From JBGZFC01 sp964346495 (GTDB taxonomy: Bacteria > Bacteroidota > Bacteroidia > Bacteroidales > Dysgonomonadaceae): DNA of 36,148 nucleotides. The notes below the pieces were generated by a model. That model was not told the origin of the DNA. It searched no databases and saw nothing but the letters and a program-made list of their open reading frames with translations. Positions 1 through 8,864 of the stretch are shown one piece after another (the first letter of the stretch is position 1; the number at the start of each line of letters is the position of its first letter). A program made the translations under genes and the position numbers. The stretch lies in contig CAYFUW010000009.1 of the NCBI GenBank assembly GCA_964346495.1, positions 1 to 36,148 of the forward strand, given 5' to 3'.

Positions 1-49
1 ATCAATTATACAAAAATACGATTTTTTTTGGACAAAAATCATCAAATCG

Positions 50-844
50 CTAAATAAACATATACAAACTTACAGCCATAATAAGCATACCCAACACCAA
101 ACCTATAATAGATACGTGGTGTTTTCCATACTTTTCGGCACTCGGCAGCAGTTCATCTATCGAAATAAAAACCATAATTCCTGCCACAACAGCTAAAATC
201 AACGCATCGAGCACCGGATTCCAAAATGGTCGCAGGAACAGATATGCAATAACTGCACCTATCGGCTCTGCCAATCCGGACGAGAAAGACATCCAAAATG
301 CCTTTTTCCGATTTCCCGTAGCGTGATAGATAGGCACGGCTACGGCTATACCTTCGGGAATGTTGTGAATAGCAATAGCTACTGCAATCGGAATTGCTAA
401 TTCCAGCGAGTTCATCGCCGTCATAAAAGTTGCAATTCCTTCGGGAAAGTTGTGAATTCCTATAGTGATGGCTGTGATAACTCCCGTGTATTTCAATCGA
501 CTATTTTTAGCCTTCATATCTTCTACGCTATGCATCTCGTGCGGATTGGTTGATTCGGGAATCAGAAAGTCGATAAGCGCGATAAAAGCGATACCGCCAA
601 AGAATGCCAAAAACATATACAGGTTTCCGGTTTTTTCGCCAAACTGTTCCGCCAACATTGTTAGCGAACTTGGCAGCATCTCCATAAACGAAACGTATAT
701 CATCACTCCGGCCGACAAACCCAAAGCGAAACTCAGAAAATTGGTATTTGTTCGTTTAGCCAACAGAGCAATAACACTGCCAATACCTGTTGAAAGTCCG
801 GCAAAAAGAGTCAGTAGAAACGCTATGAGTACTTGATTATCCAT
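50..844 (-). CDS. zupT: ZIP family divalent metal transporter (ZupT-like)
   Basis: This 264-aa integral membrane protein probably imports zinc and other divalent metals across the inner membrane. It has about eight hydrophobic segments, an N-terminus that goes straight into the membrane, and a His-containing loop between the third and fourth segments (PHEMH near residue 101). The two ZIP signature motifs are present: HNFPEG at 131-136 and HNIPEG at 160-165, which form the binuclear metal site in this family. Length fits bacterial ZupT (about 260 aa). It begins 4 bp after the stop of the inositol-monophosphatase-family gene, so the two are probably cotranscribed; no functional link between them is evident. 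Metal specificity cannot be read from the sequence. No metal-regulator site was recognised. Confidence 0.93.
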   Translation of the reverse strand: MDNQVLIAFLLTLFAGLSTGIGSVIALLAKRTNTNFLSFALGLSAGVMIYVSFMEMLPSSLTMLAEQFGEKTGNLYMFLAFFGGIAFIALIDFLIPESTNPHEMHSVEDMKAKNSRLKYTGVITAITIGIHNFPEGIATFMTAMNSLELAIPIAVAIAIHNIPEGIAVAVPIYHATGNRKKAFWMSFSSGLAEPIGAVIAYLFLRPFWNPVLDALILAVVAGIMVFISIDELLPSAEKYGKHHVSIIGLVLGMLIMAVSLYMFI

Positions 845-848
845 TCTA

Positions 849-1634
849 TTACTCCTGAATAATTATATTATCCATTATTTCACGATGAAGTTTTTCGTTT
901 GCAGCCACAATTTCTCTTCCAAAAATATAGTCATCGGAATTGGAAAAATCGGTACAAACTCCTCCTGCACATTGCAAAATAAATGTGCCTGCCGCTACAT
1001 CCCAAGGCGATAGTCCTGAATGAAAATAGGCATCATACATTCCGCAAGCCACATAACAGAGCTCTATTGCCGCAGCACCTTTTATGCGGAAACTACAACG
1101 ACGAAAATGAGTTGTCGCGTTTAATAATATCTTTTCGCCTCTGCTATCTAACGAGTATGGAATGCCAAAACCTATATATGCATTATCTAAAGCCACATGA
1201 TTGCTTACTTTTATCGGTTTATCGTTTAAATAAACTTTGCCGACACCTGTCGCGCTAAACATTTGATTTGCCACTGGGTCAAACACAACTCCCAATATAG
1301 GTTTGTTGTTTCGCATAAGTGCGATACTCACCGCGTAAGGTGCACCGCTGTGGATAAAGTTTGTTGTACCATCGAGCGGGTCGAGAATCCACATCAACTC
1401 TTTCTCCTCGGTAACAACAGTCTCCTCTTCAGTTAAAAATCCTGCATCAGGCACTATCTCTTGCAGAGCTTTAACAAGTTTTTTTTCAGCCTCTTTATCT
1501 ACATAAGTAACGTAGTTGCGAAAGCCTTTAAGTTCCACATCATCTGTTTTCAATTTCTGTTGCTCCTCCAATAAATATTGTCCTACAGATTGAGCTACCT
1601 GTTTTACCTGAGTGCAAATATTTTCTATATTCAT
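849..1634 (-). CDS. Inositol monophosphatase family protein (SuhB/IMPase-like)
   Basis: This 261-aa protein is a Mg2+-dependent, Li+-sensitive-type phosphatase of the FIG/IMPase superfamily, expected to remove phosphate from a sugar or inositol monophosphate in the cytoplasm. The metal-binding residues are visible: the EE pair at 69-70, the DPLDGTTNF motif at 85-93 (motif A), and the W211-D212-V-A-A-G motif (motif B). Length matches the family. The gene sits immediately upstream of the ZIP transporter with a 4-bp gap. Upstream lies a 240-bp repeat-rich spacer, and no clear -33/-7 promoter was seen there. It could equally be a CysQ-like 3'(2'),5'-bisphosphate nucleotidase or a histidinol-phosphate phosphatase; the motifs do not separate these. 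Confidence 0.92.
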   Translation of the reverse strand: MNIENICTQVKQVAQSVGQYLLEEQQKLKTDDVELKGFRNYVTYVDKEAEKKLVKALQEIVPDAGFLTEEETVVTEEKELMWILDPLDGTTNFIHSGAPYAVSIALMRNNKPILGVVFDPVANQMFSATGVGKVYLNDKPIKVSNHVALDNAYIGFGIPYSLDSRGEKILLNATTHFRRCSFRIKGAAAIELCYVACGMYDAYFHSGLSPWDVAAGTFILQCAGGVCTDFSNSDDYIFGREIVAANEKLHREIMDNIIIQE

Positions 1635-1649
1635 TTTTTATTTTTTTTA

Positions 1650-1806
1650 GACATAAGATACAAGATTCAAGACACAAGACATTTTTATTTACAACTTCTA
1701 AATAGTGTTTCACGCAAAGGACGCAAAGTTTTTATCGCAAAGAATCGCAAAGAACAACTTTATCCAAATACCACATACTCGCAACACGTAACACGCAACA
1801 CCTAAC
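1650..1806. repeat. Three consecutive degenerate short tandem repeats in an intergenic spacer
   Basis: Three different short-unit tracts follow one another. At 1650-1682 the unit is close to (A/T)(A/C)CAAGA. At 1711-1755 the unit is close to (A/T)CGCAAAG, seen four times. At 1779-1806 the unit is close to CGCAACA or CGTAACA. They lie between the S9 peptidase and the IMPase gene and are followed directly by an inverted repeat at 1818-1878. Their role is unknown. Confidence 0.8.
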
Positions 1807-1817
1807 CAATGCCTGTT

Positions 1818-1878
1818 GTAGAGACGCGGCATGTTGAAGCAAAGTGAAAATCCCGACTTATCGGGACCACGTCTCTAC
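1818..1878. repeat. Nested inverted repeat (REP-like element) overlapping a stop codon
   Basis: Outer arms GTAGAGACGCGG (1818-1829) and CCACGTCTCTAC (1867-1878) pair over 12 positions with one mismatch. An inner perfect hairpin, TCCCGA (1851-1856) / TCGGGA (1861-1866), lies at the base of the right arm. The right arm contains the complement of the TAG stop (1875-1877) of the S9 peptidase gene. It may act as a terminator for that minus-strand gene, but no clear T-tract follows the hairpin on that strand. A related smaller hairpin lies at 17828-17853. Confidence 0.75.
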
Positions 1879-4412
1879 TTTTTTTCATACATAGAATCCC
1901 ACCAGGCTGAATCACCCTTCAACCACTTATCGAACCACGCGTAAATTGCATAATTCCACTGAATACGTTTGCTGTAATCGTAAATAGCATGATTTTCGCC
2001 TTCAACCTGAATAAATTCCACCTCTTTTCCAAGAAGTTTCAGAGCGTTATACATCTGAATACTCTCACCGATAGGCACATTTGTATCTGCCGTACCGTGC
2101 AAAAGCAATAGCGGTGTTTTTATCTTATCTGCTTGGAAAAGCGGACTTTGCTCTACATACAACTTCGCATTATTCCATGGGAAACTACCTGCACTTGCAG
2201 CACCACTATAGGCATATCCCCAAAAACCTTCTCCCCAATAACTCGCGATATTGCTAATTCCGGCATGAGAAACCGATGCCGAAAACAAATCTGTTTGGGT
2301 AATCAGATATTGAGTCATAAAACCTCCGTACGATGCACCGATATTTCCTATTTTTGTTCCATCTACAAACGAATGCGCCTTAACGAATTTATTTACACCT
2401 TCTATAATTTCATCGGCAGTTTGCTTACCCCACGCGTTGACGTGACGTGCAGAAAACTCCTGTCCGTACCCGGTAGTTCCGCTCGGTTGAAGTGTGTAAA
2501 CCACATAATCTTGCGCGGCATAAACGTGCAATGGATAGGTGCTCTCGAATGTGCGCGATGTGGGACTTGTTCCGGCGTAATAGTAAACAATCAACGGATA
2601 TTTGCGACTTGGGTCAAAATTGGGTGGCAGATAATATCTACCCTCTATTTTGTCGCCATACGAACTTGTAAAGCTCCAATCTTTCACTTCACCAAGATTC
2701 AGTTCGCTTAAACGACTTGCATACGGGTCGGATATCAGAGTCGATTCCAAAGTTTTCAGATTTAGCAGATAACTTCTGCTCGAATTTGATGTGCTAACTC
2801 CCGTGTATGTTGCATACAAAGCATTTTCAGCAATATCGAAAGAGCGAATAAACTCCTCTTTTGCGGGAATTTTATCATATTTTTTTGATTTAAGAGAATA
2901 ACGATACATATTTGCATAATCGCCCTCTTCTACAAGAAAATAGATATAGCCATCGAGTCTGTTCCAATTTTGTGTTTTGATAGTTGGATTGAACTGTTTT
3001 GTAATCGGCTCTATTTTCTTAGTTGACAAATCCATTACAAAAGCCTGATAGTCATAACTATTTGCAATTTGTCCCGATTTTATATTCAACCCGACACCTC
3101 CGAAAGCTTCGGGTGCTCCCTGAATTAACACATACTTTCCGTCGGGTGAAAAAGAAGCAGAGTAAGCATAGCGCTCATCTTTCCAGATAGTATCTACCGA
3201 CATTGTTTGCAAATCTAATAGATACATAGAATTTTTTCTAAACGGACGTTCTGCTAAATCCTCTTCCGAAACAGAGAAAAGCAGATATTTGGCATCATCA
3301 CTTACTGCGCTTAGCGACGTTGTCTGCTTGCCGAAAGTCAACTGCTGAGTCAATCCCGAATCGAAAAAGTATTGATAAATAAAATATCTGTCTCTATATC
3401 CCGGTAATCTGTCATCAATTCCAGTCATCCTGTTCAATCCTGTCGGGCAACTTGGTGTAATACTCTCTTTTGCTGAGTAGAAAAGAGATTTTTCGTCAGG
3501 TGAAATATAGAAACTCTCTTTTGGCATTTTTTCAGCAAGAATTTTTGTGACATTTTGCAAAGGGTCAAGCGTATAGAGTGTACGACCATTTTGTCCGTCA
3601 GCCACATAGTATAGCAAATCTGATTTTGGCATCCATGCAAGTTGAGAGCGACCTGACGCTTCCGACATAATTGCCTTTCCTTGTTTGGTATCGTAAACCT
3701 CAATGGTACCTTTATTCTCTCCACCGGGCAAAGTTTCGTTCAATCGTAACAGAACAAATCGTCCGCTTGGCGAAATCGACGAACCGTTTACTCGTTTACC
3801 TTCCAAAATATCTTTTATATTTATGCGTCTGATAGCTTTGTTTGCAAACGTGTATTGAGTGAGAGAGTCGTCCAACTCGGTTTTAACTTCGATTTTGAGC
3901 GTCGGATTGATTTTCTCGTCTGCTGTTGCCAACAATTTAATCACAACCCGCGAATTATTTGTAAAACCTTTTAAATCCTTATCTACCGAACCCGATTGGT
4001 GCAGACTATCGTTTTGTTGCGTTTTGGTTGATACTTTTTCATCGTCAATCCACATTTCGAGCATATTTGGCGATGTAACGGTAAGTTTTCCTTTCGAATA
4101 TTTATTTGCCGAAATATTGAACGAAATCAGATGAAAAGCATCACCTTTATGTTCTTTTTTCAGATTGAAAAAGCCTTCTGCATCGGGTTTCAAAACGGTT
4201 GTAAAACGCTCTTGTGCAGGAAATGAAATAGAATTCGCGAGTAACAACTCGTTTGAATATTTTTTATTATCCAAGTTCGTACTATCCAGCAAGATAGGTT
4301 TCTGAACTGCTATCGGTCCGAAATAATTTACCTCGCCCGGTGTAAAAACCTGTTGAGCCGAAACGGACAAAACTGCTAAAAAAGCAAATATAAATAGTGC
4401 AAAATTTCTCAT
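1875..4412 (-). CDS. Secreted S9 family serine peptidase (prolyl oligopeptidase fold)
   Basis: This 845-aa protein has a cleavable-looking signal peptide (residues 1-19, ending SVSAQ), so it should act in the periplasm or at the cell surface. The middle of the protein resembles the beta-propeller of S9 peptidases (for example SPSGRFVLLR near 213 and SPDGKYVLIQ in the middle). The C-terminal third is an alpha/beta-hydrolase domain with the catalytic triad Ser694 (GASYGG), Asp776 (GTADTNVP) and His808 (GENHAIYD). It probably cleaves short peptides after proline or similar residues, as DPP-type enzymes do. It is the last gene of a minus-strand run with ispE, which lies 29 bp upstream. Its TAG stop lies inside the inverted repeat at 1818-1878. 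Exact substrate preference is unknown. Confidence 0.93.
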   Translation of the reverse strand: MRNFALFIFAFLAVLSVSAQQVFTPGEVNYFGPIAVQKPILLDSTNLDNKKYSNELLLANSISFPAQERFTTVLKPDAEGFFNLKKEHKGDAFHLISFNISANKYSKGKLTVTSPNMLEMWIDDEKVSTKTQQNDSLHQSGSVDKDLKGFTNNSRVVIKLLATADEKINPTLKIEVKTELDDSLTQYTFANKAIRRINIKDILEGKRVNGSSISPSGRFVLLRLNETLPGGENKGTIEVYDTKQGKAIMSEASGRSQLAWMPKSDLLYYVADGQNGRTLYTLDPLQNVTKILAEKMPKESFYISPDEKSLFYSAKESITPSCPTGLNRMTGIDDRLPGYRDRYFIYQYFFDSGLTQQLTFGKQTTSLSAVSDDAKYLLFSVSEEDLAERPFRKNSMYLLDLQTMSVDTIWKDERYAYSASFSPDGKYVLIQGAPEAFGGVGLNIKSGQIANSYDYQAFVMDLSTKKIEPITKQFNPTIKTQNWNRLDGYIYFLVEEGDYANMYRYSLKSKKYDKIPAKEEFIRSFDIAENALYATYTGVSTSNSSRSYLLNLKTLESTLISDPYASRLSELNLGEVKDWSFTSSYGDKIEGRYYLPPNFDPSRKYPLIVYYYAGTSPTSRTFESTYPLHVYAAQDYVVYTLQPSGTTGYGQEFSARHVNAWGKQTADEIIEGVNKFVKAHSFVDGTKIGNIGASYGGFMTQYLITQTDLFSASVSHAGISNIASYWGEGFWGYAYSGAASAGSFPWNNAKLYVEQSPLFQADKIKTPLLLLHGTADTNVPIGESIQMYNALKLLGKEVEFIQVEGENHAIYDYSKRIQWNYAIYAWFDKWLKGDSAWWDSMYEKK

Positions 4413-4441
4413 ATTATTTTGTTTTAATTATTATCTGAAAA

Positions 4442-5254
4442 TTAAAAATTGGTCCACACAAAATTGTTTCCAAATTGATTCTCCACATCGGGTTTTTCTT
4501 TAAAAAAGCCAAAAACCGATGACCCTGAACCCGACATTGATGCATAAACCGCACCCATATCGTACAGATTTTGTTTGATTGCTTCTATTTCGGGATATTT
4601 TTTGAAAATCGGGATTTCGAAATCGTTTTTCATCAAATTCCTCCATTCTGAGACAGGTTTTCTGATGATCTCTTTTAGTGAAATATCGGGTTTTGCAGGC
4701 GATATCATAGAGTAAGCATCTTTGGTAGGAACGAAAATATCGGGTTTTACCAACACGAAAAAATAGTCGGACAGATCCAATTCAATCTCTTCCAACTTAT
4801 CGCCAATACCTGATGCAAAAGCAGGTCTGTTTTTGATAAAAAATGCACAATCTGCACCCAATTTCGCTGCAAAACGCATCAATTCCGAATCGGAATATTC
4901 CAAAGAAAACTTCTCGTTCAAAAGTTTCAACATAAATGCCGCATCCGACGAGCCACCACCCAACCCTGCTCCGAAAGGAATTTTCTTCAACAGATGAATA
5001 TCTATCGGCGGTATCTGTTTCTCTTCCGATATCAGCTTTAATGCTTTGATTACAAGATTATCGTCAGCATCTCCTTTTATTTCAATTCCCGTTTGAAAAA
5101 AACGATAAGGCTTACTGCTTTCCGACGAAACAATTTCCAACGCATCCGACAAATCTATAGGATAAAAAACGGTTTCAAGATTGTGATATCCATCCTCTCT
5201 TTTGGAAACTATGTTGAGTCCTAAATTTATTTTAGCGTTTGGAAAGCAAATCAT
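4442..5254 (-). CDS. ispE: 4-(cytidine 5'-diphospho)-2-C-methyl-D-erythritol kinase
   Basis: This 270-aa GHMP-family kinase phosphorylates CDP-methylerythritol in the non-mevalonate (MEP) isoprenoid pathway, in the cytoplasm. It shows the expected N-terminus with the catalytic Lys8 (PNAKINLGL), the substrate motif DGYHNLETVF near 21-30, the glycine-rich ATP-binding motif PFGAGLGGGSSDAA at 93-106, and Asp135 (LGADCAFF) as the likely catalytic base. The C-terminal motif MSGSGSSVFGFF is also present. Length is slightly shorter than E. coli IspE (283 aa), typical of the phylum. It lies 29 bp downstream of rsmG and 29 bp upstream of the S9 peptidase on the same strand, so cotranscription is likely. 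Confidence 0.97.
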   Translation of the reverse strand: MICFPNAKINLGLNIVSKREDGYHNLETVFYPIDLSDALEIVSSESSKPYRFFQTGIEIKGDADDNLVIKALKLISEEKQIPPIDIHLLKKIPFGAGLGGGSSDAAFMLKLLNEKFSLEYSDSELMRFAAKLGADCAFFIKNRPAFASGIGDKLEEIELDLSDYFFVLVKPDIFVPTKDAYSMISPAKPDISLKEIIRKPVSEWRNLMKNDFEIPIFKKYPEIEAIKQNLYDMGAVYASMSGSGSSVFGFFKEKPDVENQFGNNFVWTNF

Positions 5255-5283
5255 ATTTTAATCCTTATTTTATTGTTGCACAA

Positions 5284-5904
5284 CTATATGGGTAAGTAAA
5301 TAATCTTTTTGGTAGAGAAAAAATCTTCTTCGAAATAGCCGGACAACTCCACCTCCTCAACAACCTTTTTATATTGCTTTATCTCTTCGGTTAAGTCGCC
5401 ACCCTTCAAACAGATAATGCCGTTTGGCAATCCGTTTATCTGCTCTTTATCAATATTTTTTGAAGTTTTTACGACCAAATCATGCAAAGGCATTACCGCT
5501 CTGCTAACCACAAAGTGAAATTTTTTCTTCTCATCCTCCACCCTCGAATGTATAGCTTCAACGTTTTTCAGACCAATAGAGTTCGAAATTTCGCATGTTA
5601 CTGTGATTTTTTTTCTTATACTATCCAACAGAGTAAATTGAGTTTCCGGAAAAAATATTGCCAATGGAATACCCGGAAAGCCTCCACCCGTACCAACATC
5701 CAACACCTTTGTTTGTGGCGAAAACTGTATAAACTTAGCAATTGCCAAAGAGTGCAATACGTGATTGATGTATAAGTTATCGATATCTTTTCTTGAAATT
5801 ACATTGATTTTGGAATTCCAATCAGCATATAAATCAAAAAGAGCTTGAAATTGCTCTTTCTGTTTATCGGTAAGGTTGGGAAAATATTTCTCTATAATCT
5901 GCAT
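5284..5904 (-). CDS. rsmG: 16S rRNA (guanine(527)-N7)-methyltransferase
   Basis: This 206-aa class I SAM-dependent methyltransferase is assigned as RsmG (GidB), which makes m7G527 in 16S rRNA. The SAM-binding motif I, VLDVGTGGGFPGIPLA, is at about 67-82, followed by FTLLDSIRKKI and the later VVSRAVMPL motif, all characteristic of the family. Length is close to E. coli RsmG (207 aa). Its start lies 1 bp from the stop of the upstream lipoprotein gene, implying translational coupling. In other bacteria loss of RsmG gives low-level streptomycin resistance; nothing here suggests the gene is impaired. Confidence 0.96.
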   Translation of the reverse strand: MQIIEKYFPNLTDKQKEQFQALFDLYADWNSKINVISRKDIDNLYINHVLHSLAIAKFIQFSPQTKVLDVGTGGGFPGIPLAIFFPETQFTLLDSIRKKITVTCEISNSIGLKNVEAIHSRVEDEKKKFHFVVSRAVMPLHDLVVKTSKNIDKEQINGLPNGIICLKGGDLTEEIKQYKKVVEEVELSGYFEEDFFSTKKIIYLPI

Positions 5905-5905
5905 A

Positions 5906-6793
5906 CTATTTACTAAAGGTTGAAACCGGTGAATTTTCGCGCAACAACAATTTTATCAATTGATATGGAATAAAAACTACAGGCGCATCCAGTTGATATG
6001 CAGAGTACTCTCCTTTGTTGAAAGTATAAATAATTCCCTGATCATTTATCAGAAAATTTCTGTTGGGAACGATTTCATCAACTCCAAAATATCCTATATC
6101 GGCTAAATCAACAAGAGTGTTAACACTGTTTTGCTCCATCAGTGAAGTCTGAAATATTGGTTGCAATGCAGCATCGTAGCCCGACCTAAAAATATCGTTT
6201 TCTGTAATGAGTTCCAATCTATTTAAATCGATACAATAGTTTTGATAAGAGTTAAATGTAGCCGCATCGCCCTTATTGCTAGACTGTTTCACCTGAAATG
6301 ACAATACTCCGCGAGCATTAAAATATATCGAATCGGACAACTCTTCTTTATAAGAGTAATATTTTTCAGAAATAGTGCCTAAATCGTCATCATAAGTGAA
6401 AACAGGTGCAAAAATATCATCACTACCGGAACTTTTTAAAGTTTTCTGGAATGTTGCAACATCTTCTTTATAACTTGCAAAAAAGTTGGCAACATACTTA
6501 TCTACTGCATCTTGTACTGACAAAGAGTCGTAAGCAGGACCAAAAAATCTCCTGATAAAAATCCGTTGCAAGCTATCTAAATCGGCATATTTGCTCGAAA
6601 CCGGATGCACAAATTTAATATGAATGCTGCAAGAAGGATTGATAGAATCGTTTTTCAGGGAAAAATTCTTATCCACCACTATTGTATCAAATACAATCCC
6701 GTTGTCTGCTCTAAACTTGCTGTTTTTTGCTCCGTTGCAAGACATCATTAATAGTGATGCAATAACAGATAAATAGATTAAAATTACTCTCAT
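5906..6793 (-). CDS. Lipoprotein with DUF3298/RsiV-like domain
   Basis: This 295-aa lipoprotein has a signal peptide ending in a lipobox, LMMSC, with the acylated Cys at position 19. It should therefore be anchored on a membrane, facing the periplasm or outside. The remaining sequence, including GVLSFQVKQSSNKG near the middle and the C-terminal PVVFIPYQLIKLLL stretch, resembles the DUF4163-DUF3298 arrangement found in RsiV-type anti-sigma factors and in many Bacteroidetes lipoproteins. No sigma-factor gene or transmembrane anti-sigma portion is present here, so a role in sigma control is not implied. It heads the rsmG-ispE-S9 run, 1 bp before rsmG. A TATTTTTG box lies upstream at 6820-6827. 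The family call is moderately certain; the function is unknown. Confidence 0.8.
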   Translation of the reverse strand: MRVILIYLSVIASLLMMSCNGAKNSKFRADNGIVFDTIVVDKNFSLKNDSINPSCSIHIKFVHPVSSKYADLDSLQRIFIRRFFGPAYDSLSVQDAVDKYVANFFASYKEDVATFQKTLKSSGSDDIFAPVFTYDDDLGTISEKYYSYKEELSDSIYFNARGVLSFQVKQSSNKGDAATFNSYQNYCIDLNRLELITENDIFRSGYDAALQPIFQTSLMEQNSVNTLVDLADIGYFGVDEIVPNRNFLINDQGIIYTFNKGEYSAYQLDAPVVFIPYQLIKLLLRENSPVSTFSK

Positions 6794-7011
6794 AAAAGAA
6801 ATTTCAATGATTGAGAATACAAAAATACACTTTTTTATCCACTTTGATAAATTTAGTTACCTAAAAATAGTTCTATTATAGATTAACAATCGAAATACCG
6901 TTTTTTATTGCAACAAAATCATATTTTATGAGTAACTTGCGTCCGTTTTTCAATAAAATCAGCAAAAAGCTGATTATTAGAATAAATCAAATAAAAACAG
7001 TTTTTCAAAAG

Positions 7012-8850
7012 ATGAAAGGACTATTCAGCATAATCAAACGATTTTTACCGCCTTATAAAAGATACGTTTTTCTTGCTTTTTTCTTCAATATTGCAACTGC
7101 ATTGTTAACGGTAGTCTCATTTTCGGCAATTATTCCGATTCTGAATATTTTGTTCGATGCAGGACATGCAGATTACAGTTTTATAGCATGGAATACAGCT
7201 GATATGTCCAGTATGGATATTCTGAAAAACAATGCTTATTGGTTTCTTACACAACTTATTGAAAAGCATGGCAGCTCTAATGTACTGCTTATTTTGGCTA
7301 TATGGCTTATCGCTACAACAATGCTAAAAACGAGTGCCGCCTATTTCGGCTCATTTTTCACTGTTCCTATTCGCACAGGTGTAGTTCGCGATATACGGAA
7401 TCAGATAAATGATAAAATATTGGCATTACCGCTTAGCTTTTTCTCTGAAGAGCGTAAAGGCGATATTTTGGCACGTATTTCAGGTGATGTGAATGAAGTA
7501 GAAGCATCTGTGATGAGTTCGCTTGATATGTTTTTCAAAAACCCTGTTCTCATACTTATTTATCTAACAACAATGATTGTAATCAGTTGGCAATTAACCA
7601 TTTTTGTTTTGATTTTACTTCCGGTTATGGGATACGTTATGGGAACTGTAGGGAAAAAACTGAAACGCACATCTTTAGAAGCGCAAAACAAATGGGGCGA
7701 GCTGATGGCACAAATCGAAGAGACTCTGGGCGGTTTGCGTGTTATAAAAGCGTTCAATGCCGAAGGTGATATTTCGAGACGTTTTTATAAAGGTAGCAAC
7801 ACCTTTATGCGGATGTCAGGGCGAATTGCTAAACGTCAGTTTTTGGCTCACCCTATGAGTGAATTTTTGGGAACAGTAACTATTGCAATTGTACTTTGGT
7901 TTGGTGGAAAACTCATTTTAAATCAGACAGGTATTATTGATGCTGCCACATTTATTTTATACTTGACTATTTTCTACAGTATAATTAATCCGGCAAAAGA
8001 GTTTTCACGTGCAGCATATACTATACAGAAAGGTCTTGCATCGATGGAAAGAATCGATAAAATACTGGATGCAGAAAATGAGATTAAAGACCCTGAAAAT
8101 CCTAGCCAAATACAATTCGAAAACGATATTACCTACAAAGATGTTTGGTTTAAATATGATAAAGATTGGGTAATAAAGGGTATCAACTTCACAATAGAAA
8201 AGGGACAAACAATCGCTTTGGTTGGTCAATCGGGTTCAGGAAAATCAACTCTAGCCGATCTGTTGCCAAGATTTTACGATATTCAGAAAGGCGGAATATA
8301 TATTGACGGAATTAATATAAAAGATTTCACGCTTCACGATTTACGTTCTTTGATTGGGTATGTAAACCAGGATGCAATTTTGTTTAATGACACTTTCTAT
8401 AATAATATTGCTTTCGGAACACAAAATGCTACTGAAGCAGAAGTAATTGAAGCTGCCAAAATTGCTAATGCGCATGATTTTATAAGCGCCACTCCCGATG
8501 GCTATCAAACCAACATTGGCGACAGGGGAAGCAAGCTATCGGGCGGACAACGTCAACGTATCAGCATTGCAAGAGCAGTATTGAAAAACCCGAAAATATT
8601 AATCCTTGATGAAGCTACATCAGCATTAGACACAAGCTCTGAACGTCTTGTGCAGGAAGCATTAGAAAAATTGATGGAAAATCGCACCACGATAATAATT
8701 GCTCACCGTCTTTCAACAATAAAAAATACAGATGTTATTTATGTTTTAGAAGATGGACAAGTTATAGAAAGCGGAAAGCACTCCGATTTATATAATCAAA
8801 ATGGTGTATATAGAAAGCTATGTGACATGCAGGGAAATTTAGCTCTATAA
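7012..8850 (+). CDS. ABC exporter, MsbA/McjD-like (fused permease and ATPase)
   Basis: This half-transporter has a six-helix type-1 exporter membrane domain (about residues 15-320) fused to an ATP-binding domain. Visible ATPase motifs are Walker A GQSGSGKS at 405-412, the Q-loop (YVNQD), the ABC signature LSGGQRQR near 510, Walker B ILILDEATSALD near 530, and the switch His in IIAHRLST. It probably flips lipid A or another lipid across the inner membrane as a homodimer. I chose the ATG at 7012 (612 aa) because relatives begin just before the FLPPYKRY motif. An in-frame ATG at 6928 would add a basic 28-residue extension (640 aa), and neither start has a clear ribosome-binding site. The gene converges on a sugar-nucleotide dehydratase gene 14 bp away. 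Substrate is not determined. Confidence 0.9.
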   Translation: MKGLFSIIKRFLPPYKRYVFLAFFFNIATALLTVVSFSAIIPILNILFDAGHADYSFIAWNTADMSSMDILKNNAYWFLTQLIEKHGSSNVLLILAIWLIATTMLKTSAAYFGSFFTVPIRTGVVRDIRNQINDKILALPLSFFSEERKGDILARISGDVNEVEASVMSSLDMFFKNPVLILIYLTTMIVISWQLTIFVLILLPVMGYVMGTVGKKLKRTSLEAQNKWGELMAQIEETLGGLRVIKAFNAEGDISRRFYKGSNTFMRMSGRIAKRQFLAHPMSEFLGTVTIAIVLWFGGKLILNQTGIIDAATFILYLTIFYSIINPAKEFSRAAYTIQKGLASMERIDKILDAENEIKDPENPSQIQFENDITYKDVWFKYDKDWVIKGINFTIEKGQTIALVGQSGSGKSTLADLLPRFYDIQKGGIYIDGINIKDFTLHDLRSLIGYVNQDAILFNDTFYNNIAFGTQNATEAEVIEAAKIANAHDFISATPDGYQTNIGDRGSKLSGGQRQRISIARAVLKNPKILILDEATSALDTSSERLVQEALEKLMENRTTIIIAHRLSTIKNTDVIYVLEDGQVIESGKHSDLYNQNGVYRKLCDMQGNLAL

Positions 8851-8864
8851 AAAAGCTAAATCAA

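Noticed and set aside
1578..1805. A 75-codon open frame on the plus strand
   Set aside because: It starts inside the IMPase-family gene on the other strand and then translates the three short tandem repeats; it has no coding character.
1650..1806. Possible CRISPR array
   Set aside because: The repeats are only 6-8 bp, degenerate and without unique spacers, and no cas genes are present.
8837..8861. ATTTAGCT/AGCTAAAT hairpin as a terminator between the convergent MsbA-like and dehydratase genes
   Set aside because: The stem is 8 bp and AT-rich, overlaps the stop codon and lacks a T-tract on either strand; termination is possible but not supported.
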